This document shows, in pieces, positions 29,722-38,754 of a DNA stretch of 64,000 bases; position 1 is the stretch's first letter; every line of letters begins with the position of its first letter. The DNA is taken from the NCBI GenBank assembly GCA_035254305.1, contig DATFAS010000002.1, positions 5,387 through 69,386 on the forward strand, given 5' to 3'. Made by a program: the position numbers and the translations under genes. Below the pieces are notes generated by a model, which ran no database searches, was not told the origin of the DNA, and worked only from the letters and a program-made list of their open reading frames with translations. This stretch comes from DATFAS01 sp035254305 (GTDB lineage Bacteria; Bacillota; Bacilli; Aneurinibacillales; RAOX-1).

Positions 29722-29832
29722 TTTAATGCGACATATGGATGATATACCAACCTTGGCTTTTACGGTAGTGATACCGATTGAACAAAAGCAATGTCCTCGG
29801 GACAAAAAGTAGGTATACCACGTCGCATTAAA
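29722..29832 (+). ncRNA. Structured RNA candidate with a three-way junction
   Basis: TTTAATGCGAC (29722-29732) pairs perfectly with GTCGCATTAAA (29822-29832). Inside are TATACC/GGTATA (29743-29748 with 29812-29817), GCTTTT/AAAAGC (29756-29761 with 29784-29789) capped by CGGTA-GTGA-TACCG (29763-29776), and GTCC-TCG-GGAC (29793-29803). On the plus strand the outer helix is followed by TCTTTTTTTA, like a terminator. The helices also form on the minus strand, so orientation is uncertain; on that strand it would lie 255 bp before rsmD. Confidence 0.45.
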
Positions 29833-29984
29833 TCTTTTTTTATGAATGAAAACAGGGCACTAAAAACCTTCCCTGGTCCTGGTTGGTCTGGGATTTAGAT
29901 AAGCTATTACAGAGTTAGTTTGGGCTGTGAAAGGATTAAGGGATGAAGATATAGTGCCATTCTCTCCTGCCAAGTTATGTTCAA

Positions 29985-30115
29985 GGTAAACGAAAACAAC
30001 CCCACTATCCAATGATAGTAGGGTTGCTTGAAAGCTTCTGTTTGTTCGCTTAAAGAGTGCGCCTCATCCGAAGCGCCAAAGATCCGGTCAAGTTAAACAA
30101 CGAGAAGGTTTAACT
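29985..30115 (-). ncRNA. Small RNA candidate upstream of rsmD (possible csfG/ylbH-leader counterpart)
   Basis: On the minus strand a TACAAT -10 (30122-30127) is followed after 6-7 bp by a 5' hairpin GTTAAAC/GTTTAAC (30108-30114 with 30092-30098). An unusual central segment (CCGGATC, GGCGCTTCGGATGAGGCGC) comes next, and the end is a 12/13-bp terminator stem, CAACCCTACTATC with GATAGTGGGGTTG (30026-30014 and 30009-29997), then TTTTCGTTT. The unit is about 125 nt and contains no coding frame. B. subtilis has the forespore RNA CsfG in the ylbG-ylbH gap; equivalence is inferred from position. The -35 is poor. Confidence 0.45.
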
Positions 30116-30209
30116 AAGGCTATTGTACCATCGATAATAAATATGAACATGTGGGAATGGGTGGCTTATTTACCATGCACTATCTAATGAATATTTCGTC
30201 ATACTAAAT

Positions 30210-30276
30210 TATAATAACATTAACTAAACAAATGTTTAGTGTTGAGAGTTGCCTTGGGAAACCAGGGCTTTTTTTA
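30210..30276 (+). promoter_or_regulatory. Short terminated unit with operator-like palindrome
   Basis: TATAAT (30210-30215) is followed at the expected start site by the perfect palindrome ACTAAACAAATGTTTAGT (30223-30240). A terminator follows: GCCTTGG-GAAA-CCAGGGC (30251-30268) with T7. No reading frame fits between. The palindrome has the size and symmetry of a TetR-type operator. A recognisable -35 is missing. Confidence 0.4.
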
Positions 30277-30334
30277 TTTCCAGAACAAATAAAAACTCGC
30301 CATCCAAGAAGTCTTATAAAATGGATTCCGGTAA

Positions 30335-30358
30335 AGAAAAAAACACCTGTTAAAGGTG
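30335..30358 (-). terminator. Terminator of the 35-residue minus-strand ORF
   Basis: CACCT (30344-30348) pairs with AGGTG (30354-30358), and the minus-strand tail is TGTTTTTTTC. It starts directly after the stop codon of the small gene. Confidence 0.75.
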
Positions 30359-30359
30359 C

Positions 30360-30467
30360 CTAAAGATGTATATTTAACAACCTACTTACTAACCCATTAT
30401 TCATTAAATCAGCTACTAATAAAATGAATAAGACTATAAATAGAACCACTAATTTTTTCTTATGCAT
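30360..30467 (-). CDS. Small putative membrane protein, 35 residues
   Basis: The frame begins MHKKKLVVLFIVLFILLVADL and ends NIHL. A Lys-rich N terminus precedes one hydrophobic segment (residues 6-20), so a single-span membrane peptide is expected, with a short polar tail. GAGGG lies 7 bp before the ATG at 30467 and a terminator immediately follows the stop. I do not recognise the family. Small type I toxins look like this, but no antisense RNA is evident; a sporulation peptide is equally possible. Confidence 0.5.
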   Translation of the reverse strand: MHKKKLVVLFIVLFILLVADLMNNGLVSRLLNIHL

Positions 30468-30679
30468 GAACTATCCCTCGCAAATCTCATTTTGTTTATT
30501 ATAGCATTGAACTTGCAAAGTTTTTTGGTTTCAAATCTTAGTCTTTTTATGGTTTTATGCGATTTATAAGGGAAAAATAAAAAAAGACGAACTTCTAAAT
30601 TCGCTTAGAATATAATCTGGTTCTATTTTTCCATTTTGTTCATATATTAGTTGGGTATTGTAAAAAGGAGGAAGCGATT

Positions 30680-30823
30680 ATGAAATACAGGGTAACCTAT
30701 AAAGATTGGATCGATGAATCTTGTGATTATCAAATGGTTAATCATATTATTCTTAATGAAGAAACTCTTAACATTCTTTTTAGAACTCATAAGAATCAAA
30801 TTTTGAAGATTGAACCGCTTTAA
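30680..30823 (+). CDS. Small protein of unknown function, 47 residues
   Basis: The frame MKYRVTYKDWIDESCDYQ...ILKIEPL has a strong AAAGGAGG site 7 bp before the ATG and its stop codon lies inside a perfect terminator, so it is arranged like a real monocistronic gene. The product is soluble and mixed, with a beta-rich N terminus; no motif is recognised. A minus-strand frame covers the same bases but would have to read through this terminator region. Confidence 0.6.
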   Translation: MKYRVTYKDWIDESCDYQMVNHIILNEETLNILFRTHKNQILKIEPL

Positions 30824-30833
30824 GCGGTTTTTT
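30813..30833 (+). terminator. Terminator of the 47-residue ORF
   Basis: AACCGC (30813-30818) pairs with GCGGTT (30824-30829) around the stop codon, followed by TTTT. Confidence 0.85.
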
Positions 30834-31067
30834 ACTTTGTACTTTGATAAAATCATACCCACTGGTAGATTTGTTTCGTTATACCCTTGTTTAGCTAATA
30901 TCGTTCGAAACGTTTCCGTCTTACAGACCTTTTTATCAACCTTCAAAGTAGTCACCTCTTCAACAAAAATCTACAAAACTATTAATTAATCAATTAGTAG
31001 ATTAGTCCAAGCACGTTTCTGATTCCGACATAAACTATATTAACCTTGTAAAGAAGAGGTGATATAA

Positions 31068-31163
31068 ATGGGGTTCCCTGGCTTCTTTCTTTTCCCTGGT
31101 TTCCGCAGGCGTCATTTCCGTCGCCATCGCCGTCGTTTCCGTCGTTTTCATCGGGGGTGTTAA
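31068..31163 (+). CDS. Arg/Phe-rich micro-protein, 31 residues
   Basis: The frame starts MGFPGFFLFPGFRRRHFRRH and ends FHRGC: a hydrophobic Phe/Pro/Gly head and a tail of Arg, His and Phe with 13 Arg in all. AGAGGTGAT lies 5 bp before the ATG at 31068, and a strong terminator follows. CATAAACTA at 31029-31037 resembles a sigma-K type -10 (CATAnnnTA), hinting at late mother-cell expression, for example as a spore-coat peptide; no matching -35 at the right distance is clear. The family is not recognised. Confidence 0.55.
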   Translation: MGFPGFFLFPGFRRRHFRRHRRRFRRFHRGC

Positions 31164-31220
31164 TGAAACAGTGGCAACTGCAGGTGCTACTATTATGAAT
31201 CTTAATCGATATACTCTAGA

Positions 31221-31260
31221 AAGATCCTTTCGTTCCTACTTCGAAAGGATCTTTTATTTT
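31221..31260 (+). terminator. Terminator of the Arg-rich micro-protein gene
   Basis: AAGATCCTTTCG (31221-31232) pairs with CGAAAGGATCTT (31242-31253), then TTATTTT. Confidence 0.88.
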
Positions 31261-31339
31261 CAATCGCTTGTTATATTTATTCAGTAAATTAACCACCCTT
31301 ATTTTAGAATGATTTTTTAAAACAGAGGTGGGTAATTAC

Positions 31340-31474
31340 ATGCATTTTTTTGTTCATTTATTTTTTCAAGTTAAAATGTTGTTACTTTTGGTTTTGCCAT
31401 CTGCAGCACTTGCTTGTATGGTAGGAATAGCTTATTACGTTCTTACAACCTCAAAGACAAAAAGCAAATTATAG
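31340..31474 (+). CDS. Small putative membrane protein, 44 residues
   Basis: The frame starts MHFFVHLFFQVKMLLLLVLP and ends TSKTKSKL. One hydrophobic segment spans roughly residues 13-37, followed by a basic C-terminal tail. AGAGGTGG lies 9 bp before the ATG at 31340. No terminator follows immediately. The family is not recognised. Confidence 0.45.
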   Translation: MHFFVHLFFQVKMLLLLVLPSAALACMVGIAYYVLTTSKTKSKL

Positions 31475-31630
31475 ATCATATTGTTTCTCATCTTTTATTT
31501 GCACCAAGATATTTACCATTCTCATGGATGCTAATCTGCTAGGCATTTTATCACCCTTTCATAAACCACCTCACCCTATAAACCGCAGACGCTAGAGGGC
31601 TCATATTGGACTGCTTTGTTGAAATCGGCT

Positions 31631-31686
31631 ATGGGTCCGCCCCATCCTATTGACTCAATACACTTTATGTGTGTTTAGTCTTTTTT
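31631..31686 (+). terminator. Hairpin pair with T-run 120 bp before pdhA
   Basis: ATGGG-TCCGC-CCCAT (31631-31645) is followed by a long stem, GACTCAATACAC with GTGTGTTTAGTC (31652-31663 with 31669-31680, one mismatch and one wobble), then six T. It ends transcripts from the left before pdhA, or acts as an attenuator if the pdh promoter lies further upstream. Confidence 0.6.
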
Positions 31687-31797
31687 CCTTAAAATTTTTG
31701 CAGTCTTTGCATGAAAAGACAAGGATCGACAAACCTTAATAATAATTGGCATATAAAGTAATTGTTCTATTTTTTTCGATACTTACTAGGTAGGTGA

Positions 31798-32880
<1,083 letters not shown>

Positions 32881-32883
32881 AAG

Positions 32884-33864
32884 ATGGCCCAAATGACCAT
32901 GATTCAAGCCATTACCGATGCGATGCGAGTAGAGCTTCGCCGTGACCCGAGTGTCCTTGTTTTCGGTGAGGATGTCGGTAAAAACGGTGGGGTTTTCCGT
33001 GCAACCGAAGGTCTCCAAAAGGAATTTGGTGAAGAACGAGTCTTTGATACCCCTCTAGCTGAATCAGCAATTGGTGGTCTAGCCGTAGGACTTAGTACCC
33101 AAGATTTTCGCCCTATAGCAGAAATTCAATTCTTCGGTTTTGTTTTCGAAGTTTTCGACTCGATTGCCGCACAAGCTGCTCGAATGAGATTTCGTTCCGG
33201 TGGAAGATATCACTGCCCCATCGTTTTTCGTTCTCCCTTCGGTGGTGGTGTCAAAACTCCTGAGCTTCACGCAGATAGCTTAGAAGGCTTAATGATGCAA
33301 ACGCCTGGACTTAAGGTAGTAATTCCGTCTAATCCCTACGATGCCAAAGGATTATTGATTTCTGCCATTCGTGATAACGATCCTGTTGTCTTTCTTGAAC
33401 ATATGAAGCTTTATCGTTCATTTAGAGGAGAAGTGCCTGAAGGGGACTACACAATACCTATCGGTAAGGCCAATATTGTTAAAGAAGGCAAGGACATCAC
33501 GATTATCAGTTATGGAGCCATGGTACATACAGCTCTAAAAGCAGCTGGGGAGCTAGAAAAATCAAAGGGAATACAGGCAGAGGTAATCGATCTACGCACA
33601 ATCAGTCCTATTGATATTGATACGATTGTGACCTCCATCCAGAAAACAAATCGTGCTGTGGTTGTTCAGGAAGCTCAAAGAACCTCTGGGGCCGCTGCCG
33701 AAATCATCGCACAAATTAATGAAAAAGCCATTCTACACTTAGATGCACCAGTTATTCGGGTAACATCCCCTGATACTGTGTTTCCCTTCGCAAGCATTGA
33801 GGATGAATGGCTACCGGACCCCAATCGCGTGTTAGATGGTGTTAACCAGGTATTAAACTTCTAA
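32884..33864 (+). CDS. pdhB: Pyruvate dehydrogenase E1 component, beta subunit
   Basis: The 326-residue transketolase-like protein has [19 protein letters not shown], the [18 protein letters not shown] stretch and the C-terminal domain with [13 protein letters not shown]. It completes the ThDP site at the alpha-beta interface and contacts E2. Only 3 bp separate it from pdhA; GGGAGG lies 11 bp before the ATG. Confidence 0.94.
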   Translation: MAQMTMIQAITDAMRVELRRDPSVLVFGEDVGKNGGVFRATEGLQKEFGEERVFDTPLAESAIGGLAVGLSTQDFRPIAEIQFFGFVFEVFDSIAAQAARMRFRSGGRYHCPIVFRSPFGGGVKTPELHADSLEGLMMQTPGLKVVIPSNPYDAKGLLISAIRDNDPVVFLEHMKLYRSFRGEVPEGDYTIPIGKANIVKEGKDITIISYGAMVHTALKAAGELEKSKGIQAEVIDLRTISPIDIDTIVTSIQKTNRAVVVQEAQRTSGAAAEIIAQINEKAILHLDAPVIRVTSPDTVFPFASIEDEWLPDPNRVLDGVNQVLNF

Positions 33865-33884
33865 TGAAATGAGGTGAATAAAGC

Positions 33885-35183
33885 ATGGGAATCTTTACTT
33901 TTAAGCTTCCTGATATTGGTGAAGGAATCCACGAGGGAGAAATTGTGAAGTGGCATGTTAAACCAGGCGATAAGGTAGAAGAGGATCAAACCATCGTCGA
34001 GGTTCAAAATGATAAAGCTGTCGTCGAAATTCCCTCACCCGTTAATGGTGTAGTAAAGGATATTAAAATAACAGAAGGTACTGTAGCGGTTGTGGGGGAT
34101 GAATTAGTTTCCTTCGAGGTACAAGGAGAAGGGAATACAGAGGCAACTGAGAATAAACAGCCAAAGGAAGAGGTCAGCCCACAAGCGTCACCTTCCCCAA
34201 CACCTACTCCAACTACAGCCACAAGTACACAGCCTGAAACCATCGATAAAACCTTAATACTTGCCACTCCCAGCGTACGCAAATTAGCTCGTGAGAAAGG
34301 GATAGCTATTGCTGCTATTCAAGGGACGGGCCCTAAAGGTCGAATTACAAAAGAGGATGTACTTGGCTTTAACCAACAAGAGACTCCAAAGCCGCAGATA
34401 TCCGCCCAGCCACAACAGGATACCCAAGATCAAAGGATGACTACAGCACCTACGCAGCAACCGATCCAAGTGCCTGCTGCTGGAGTGATTGAAACAGTGC
34501 CCCTTAAAGGAGTTCGTAAAATTATTGCCGATGCCATGGTTCGTTCGAAATATACAGCTCCACATGTAACAATCATGGATGAAGTGGATGTGAGCAAGCT
34601 AGTTGCCTTTCGTAATCGAGTCAAACCATTAGCAGAAAAGAAACAAACAAAAATCACCTATCTACCATTCATTGTGAAGGCAGTTGTTGGGGCTCTTCGA
34701 GAATTCCCTTCCCTGAATGCTTCACTCGATACGGAAAAAGGAGAAGTTCATTATAAGAAATTCTATAATATTGGGATTGCCACTGATACAGAAAATGGGT
34801 TAATGGTTCCTATCATTGCTGATGCTGATCGAAAAAGCATATGGAATATTGCTTCAGAAATAAATAGCCTAGCTGAGAAGGCTAGAGGAGGAAAGCTATC
34901 CCCTCAGGAAATGAAAAATGGGACATTCAGTATTACAAATATCGGCTCAGCGGGAGGACAATTCTTCACACCCATTATCAATTACCCTGAGGTTGCTATT
35001 CTTGGGACAGGAAGGATTGCTGATAAACCAGTTGTTAAAAATGGACTTGTCCAGGCTGCATCCGTAATGGCACTTTCTCTTAGCTTCGACCATCGTCTTA
35101 TTGATGGGGCCACTGCCCAACATTTTGTAAATTACTTAAAACAGGTACTTGAAGAGCCTGATTTTCTACTGATGGAGGTATAG
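33885..35183 (+). CDS. pdhC: Dihydrolipoamide acetyltransferase (E2)
   Basis: The 432-residue protein shows the E2 layout: one lipoyl domain (1-78) with the lipoylated Lys in [15 protein letters not shown], a Pro/Thr/Gln-rich linker, the E3/E1-binding domain (about 127-162, [14 protein letters not shown]...[12 protein letters not shown]), a second linker and the catalytic domain ending with the His-Asp motif [11 protein letters not shown]2 forms the core of the complex. GAGGTGAA precedes the ATG. Confidence 0.96.
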   Translation: MGIFTFKLPDIGEGIHEGEIVKWHVKPGDKVEEDQTIVEVQNDKAVVEIPSPVNGVVKDIKITEGTVAVVGDELVSFEVQGEGNTEATENKQPKEEVSPQASPSPTPTPTTATSTQPETIDKTLILATPSVRKLAREKGIAIAAIQGTGPKGRITKEDVLGFNQQETPKPQISAQPQQDTQDQRMTTAPTQQPIQVPAAGVIETVPLKGVRKIIADAMVRSKYTAPHVTIMDEVDVSKLVAFRNRVKPLAEKKQTKITYLPFIVKAVVGALREFPSLNASLDTEKGEVHYKKFYNIGIATDTENGLMVPIIADADRKSIWNIASEINSLAEKARGGKLSPQEMKNGTFSITNIGSAGGQFFTPIINYPEVAILGTGRIADKPVVKNGLVQAASVMALSLSFDHRLIDGATAQHFVNYLKQVLEEPDFLLMEV

Positions 35184-35187
35184 ATGA

Positions 35188-36600
35188 ATGGTTGTAGGTG
35201 AATTTACCACAGAAGTAGATGTTCTTGTTATCGGTGCAGGCCCTGGTGGATATGTTGCTGCCATTCGAGCAGCTCAGCTAGGGAAGAATGTTACGATTGT
35301 GGATAAAGATACTCTTGGTGGGGTCTGCCTTAATCGTGGCTGTATCCCTTCTAAAGCCCTCATTTCTGCAGCCCATCGTTATGAGGATATGCACGGCTCT
35401 AGCGATATGGGACTCAGTGCACAGAATGTAACCATAGACTTCGCAAAGACGCAGCAGTGGAAGGAAAGTGTTGTAAATAAACTAACCTCTGGTGTCCAAT
35501 CCTTGCTTAAGGGAAATAATGTACAAATTCTAAGTGGTGAAGCCTTATTCGTGGAACCTAATGAGGTAAGAGTGTTAAATGGGTATGAGGTTAACCGCTA
35601 CCGCTTCAATCATTGTATTATTGCGACTGGATCTAGACCCATCGAACTCAAAGCCTTTCCCTATGGAGATCGAATCCTATCTTCAACCGAAGCCTTATCG
35701 CTTAAGGAAATCCCCCAAAGATTAGTAGTCATCGGTGGTGGATATATTGGGATCGAGCTTGGGCAAACCTTTGCGAGATTGGGATCACAGGTAACCATTC
35801 TAGAAGGGGCAGAACACATTCTTCCGGGTTTTGAAAAATCAATGACCCAGTTGGTTTCTCGTTCTTTAAAGAAAAAGAATGTGGAGATCCATACGAAAGC
35901 TCTTGCCGAGAAGGCAGAACAAAATGAAAAAGAGGTTACGGTAACATTCAAGGTTGGAGAGGAAATCAAAACCGTAACCGCAGATTATTTACTTGTCACA
36001 GTAGGTCGCAAACCAAATACTGATGAATTTGGTTTAGAAGGTATTGGGATGAAGCTTAACCAACGGGGATACATTGAGATTGATGAACATTGTATGACGA
36101 ATATCCCCAACGTGTATGCCATCGGTGATATTGTCGCGGGGCCAGCTCTTGCCCATAAAGCCTCCTATGAAGGAAAGGTTGCAGCAGAAGCTATTGCTGG
36201 CTTAAGCAGTGTCATAGATTATAAAGCCATCCCTGCTGTTGTCTTCTCCGATCCTGAAATGGCAAGCATAGGATTAAGTGAAACAGAAGCTAAGGAAAGA
36301 GGCTACACTACTGTCACCGGGCGCTTCGCCTATGGGGCGAATGGCAGAGCCTTGAGTGCGAATCATGGGGAAGGTACAGTTAAAGTGATTGCTGAAAAGG
36401 ATAGTGGTGTGATCCTAGGAGCTCAGATTGCCGGCTACGAGGCTTCGAATTTAATCGCCGAACTAGGGCTTGCTATTGAGATGGGAGCTACTCTTGAAGA
36501 TATTTCACTTACTATTCATGCCCATCCCACTCTCGCTGAAATGGTCATGGAAGCTGCAGAAGCAGCACTAGGTCATGGAATTCATTCTTTAGGAAAATAA
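35188..36600 (+). CDS. pdhD: Dihydrolipoamide dehydrogenase (E3)
   Basis: The 470-residue flavoprotein has the FAD motif VIGAGPGGYVAAIRAAQLG, the redox-active disulfide GGVCLNRGCIPSKAL, the NAD motif VIGGGYIGIELG and the catalytic His in HAHPTLAEM. It reoxidises the lipoyl groups and passes electrons to NAD. Its ATG lies 4 bp after the pdhC stop. A strong terminator follows, closing the operon. Confidence 0.97.
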   Translation: MVVGEFTTEVDVLVIGAGPGGYVAAIRAAQLGKNVTIVDKDTLGGVCLNRGCIPSKALISAAHRYEDMHGSSDMGLSAQNVTIDFAKTQQWKESVVNKLTSGVQSLLKGNNVQILSGEALFVEPNEVRVLNGYEVNRYRFNHCIIATGSRPIELKAFPYGDRILSSTEALSLKEIPQRLVVIGGGYIGIELGQTFARLGSQVTILEGAEHILPGFEKSMTQLVSRSLKKKNVEIHTKALAEKAEQNEKEVTVTFKVGEEIKTVTADYLLVTVGRKPNTDEFGLEGIGMKLNQRGYIEIDEHCMTNIPNVYAIGDIVAGPALAHKASYEGKVAAEAIAGLSSVIDYKAIPAVVFSDPEMASIGLSETEAKERGYTTVTGRFAYGANGRALSANHGEGTVKVIAEKDSGVILGAQIAGYEASNLIAELGLAIEMGATLEDISLTIHAHPTLAEMVMEAAEAALGHGIHSLGK

Positions 36601-36605
36601 GTAAC

Positions 36606-36635
36606 GGACCGGGAAACCACCCGGTCCTTCTTGTT
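36606..36635. terminator. Terminator of pdhABCD (and recG)
   Basis: GGACCGGG (36606-36613) pairs with CCCGGTCC (36620-36627), followed by TTCTTGTT; it lies between convergent pdhD and recG. Confidence 0.85.
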
Positions 36636-38691
36636 AATCAAGCATTTTCTTTTCAAATATCCCTTGCTGCTCTAAATATTTACGTAAAAAACCATACTCA
36701 TCAGATCTCCAAAAATCTTCTTGTGAAAGGATGGCTACTGCTTCCGCACGAGCAATCTCTAAGTCCTTAAAATCAGTAAATAAATCTGCAATCTTGAATT
36801 CTGGCAGCCCACTTTGCTTTGTACCAAAGAAGTCACCAGGCCCGCGAAGTTGCAGATCCCTTCGGGCCACTTCAAAGCCATCCGTGGTTTCCTTCATAAT
36901 CCTCATTCTTTCTCGCCCAATCTCTGTCTTAGGGTCTGCAATGAGAATACAATATGATTGATCCGTTCCCCTCCCTACACGTCCCCGTAGCTGGTGTAAT
37001 TGAGCAAGCCCAAACCGTTCGGCATCATAAACAATCATCATGGTGGCGTTAGGCACATTAACCCCAACTTCAACAACAGTTGTAGAAACAAGCACCCCAA
37101 TTTGATTTTCACTAAACTGGTTCATTACCTCATCTTTTTCTTTCGCTGGTAACTTACCATGCATAAGCCCAATTCGGTATTCTAGACCAAAATATTGAAC
37201 CAGATGCGAGTATAAATCAACAGCATTCTGCACATCAATTTTTTCAGATTCTTCTATTAAAGGGCAGATTACATAAGCTTGTCTACCTTTTTCTAGTTCT
37301 TTGCGCAGGAATGAGAGAACTCGATCAAACATCTCTTCTTTTACCCAATAGGTTTCAATTGGTTTTCTACCTGCTGGAAGTTCATCAATAGTAGAAACAT
37401 CCATATCGCCAAAAACAGAGATAGCAAGCGTTCTAGGGATAGGTGTAGCGGTCATAAACAATACATTCGGGTTTAGACCTTTTTCTCGAAGCACCTTGCG
37501 TTGCTCCACCCCAAAACGGTGTTGTTCGTCTGTAATAACAAGCCCCAGTCGTTGAAAATAAACATCCTCTTGGATTAATGCATGGGTACCAACAACCACT
37601 TGAATAAAGCCCATTTGTAAACCAGCTAGTATGTCACGTCTTGCTTTTGCTCCAAGACTTCCGGTAAGAATAGCTACTTGGATCCCATAAGGTGCTAATA
37701 GCTTCGTTAATGAGGTTACATGTTGTTCAGCCAAGATCTCAGTAGGGACCATTAGTGCACCTTGGTAGCCTGCGCAAACAACCGCATAGAGGGCTGCTGC
37801 AGCTACTACAGTCTTGCCTGACCCTACATCCCCCTGCAATAATCGATTCATAGCATGTGGCTTCTGAAGATCATCTAGAATATCTTTAAGGGCTAGCTTC
37901 TGAGCACGTGTTAAAGAGAATGGCAAAGACCTAACAAATTGACGAACCTTCTCAAGTGGAATAGCAAGTGGCTCTGCTGCGGATATTTTTTTTTGTTGAA
38001 GTGCATATGCCTGCATTTTAAGCTGATAGAAGAATAGCTCCTCAAAGGCTAATCGTTTCCTTGAACGAGCCCCCTCCTCAGCAGATTTGGGGAAATGAAT
38101 GCCTACGATGGCTTGTTTTCTTGAAACAAATTGGTATTTATCTATTATGTCAGCTGGCATTATTTCTAGTAAGCTATCACTAAATTGTACAATCGCATGC
38201 TGGATATAATTCCTCATCTGTTTCACTGTAATCGCTTGTGATACCGAATAAACAGGAGCAATCGTTATATCCTCCATATTGCTAGCTTGTTTTGGTTGGA
38301 TTTTCGTCTCAGATACTGAAATTTGCTGCCTAACTCTTTCCCATTTCCCCGTGACTTGAATCTCCTTACCAATGGTAAGCTTTGGTTTTAAGAAGTGTTG
38401 ATTAAACCAAATCGCTGTAACAACCACTCGATCAACGACTAAACGTACACTCATCCGGGATTTCGTCCGACCAAAGAATCGAACAGAAGGCTCAGCATAA
38501 ACCGTACCAAGGATCGTTACTTTATCCCCATCGGCAACCTCACTTAAATCCTTAATCGTATAATCCTCATACCGGGATGGAAAATACATCAACAAATCAT
38601 GAACAGAAGAAATCCCTAGGGAAAGTAAATCCTTCGCTTTTTCCTCACCAATTCCTTTCACTGCTGTGACAGGCAATAATAACTCATTCAT
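36634..38691 (-). CDS. recG: ATP-dependent DNA helicase RecG
   Basis: RecG remodels stalled forks and Holliday junctions. The 685-residue protein has the wedge/OB domain (about 60-150), helicase motifs LLQGDVGSGKTVVAAAA, DEQHRFGVEQR, FMTATPIPRTLA, and the C-terminal LRGRVGRGTDQSYC and LRGPGDFFGTKQSG. No good ribosome binding site precedes the ATG; a long hairpin lies just upstream. In B. subtilis recG is adjacent to fapR; here the pdh and ylb blocks intervene. Confidence 0.97.
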   Translation of the reverse strand: MNELLLPVTAVKGIGEEKAKDLLSLGISSVHDLLMYFPSRYEDYTIKDLSEVADGDKVTILGTVYAEPSVRFFGRTKSRMSVRLVVDRVVVTAIWFNQHFLKPKLTIGKEIQVTGKWERVRQQISVSETKIQPKQASNMEDITIAPVYSVSQAITVKQMRNYIQHAIVQFSDSLLEIMPADIIDKYQFVSRKQAIVGIHFPKSAEEGARSRKRLAFEELFFYQLKMQAYALQQKKISAAEPLAIPLEKVRQFVRSLPFSLTRAQKLALKDILDDLQKPHAMNRLLQGDVGSGKTVVAAAALYAVVCAGYQGALMVPTEILAEQHVTSLTKLLAPYGIQVAILTGSLGAKARRDILAGLQMGFIQVVVGTHALIQEDVYFQRLGLVITDEQHRFGVEQRKVLREKGLNPNVLFMTATPIPRTLAISVFGDMDVSTIDELPAGRKPIETYWVKEEMFDRVLSFLRKELEKGRQAYVICPLIEESEKIDVQNAVDLYSHLVQYFGLEYRIGLMHGKLPAKEKDEVMNQFSENQIGVLVSTTVVEVGVNVPNATMMIVYDAERFGLAQLHQLRGRVGRGTDQSYCILIADPKTEIGRERMRIMKETTDGFEVARRDLQLRGPGDFFGTKQSGLPEFKIADLFTDFKDLEIARAEAVAILSQEDFWRSDEYGFLRKYLEQQGIFEKKMLD

Positions 38692-38701
38692 TACACTGCT
38701 G

Positions 38702-38747
38702 GCATACCATAAGAATTTCTCACCTATATCCTTCTTAATAGGTATGC
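38702..38747 (-). promoter_or_regulatory. Hairpin in the yloU-recG gap
   Basis: GCATACC (38702-38708) pairs with GGTATGC (38741-38747) and TAAGAA (38710-38715) with TTCTTA (38732-38737). The 13-bp interrupted stem ends 10 bp before recG and lacks a T-run, so it may affect recG translation or RNA processing rather than terminate. Confidence 0.4.
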
Positions 38748-38754
38748 AAACCTC

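Noticed and set aside
29594..29812. 72-residue plus-strand and 61-residue minus-strand ORFs
   Set aside because: No suitable ribosome binding site for the plus frame; both overlap the RNA fold at 29722-29832 and show no recognisable family.
29985..30115. Resemblance of GATGAGGCGC to the core of a lysine riboswitch
   Set aside because: The rest of the lysine aptamer is missing and the element is far too short.
30647..30955. 102-residue minus-strand ORF with a TTG/GTG start near GAGGTG
   Set aside because: It reads through the terminator of the convergent 47-residue ORF and its second half is the antisense of that ORF with a biased composition. Kept only as an alternative.
32884..35183. pdhB-pdhC as branched-chain 2-oxoacid dehydrogenase (bkd) subunits
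   Set aside because: Possible, but gene order A-B-C-D with E3 last, a single lipoyl domain and no adjacent ptb/buk/bcd genes favour pyruvate dehydrogenase.
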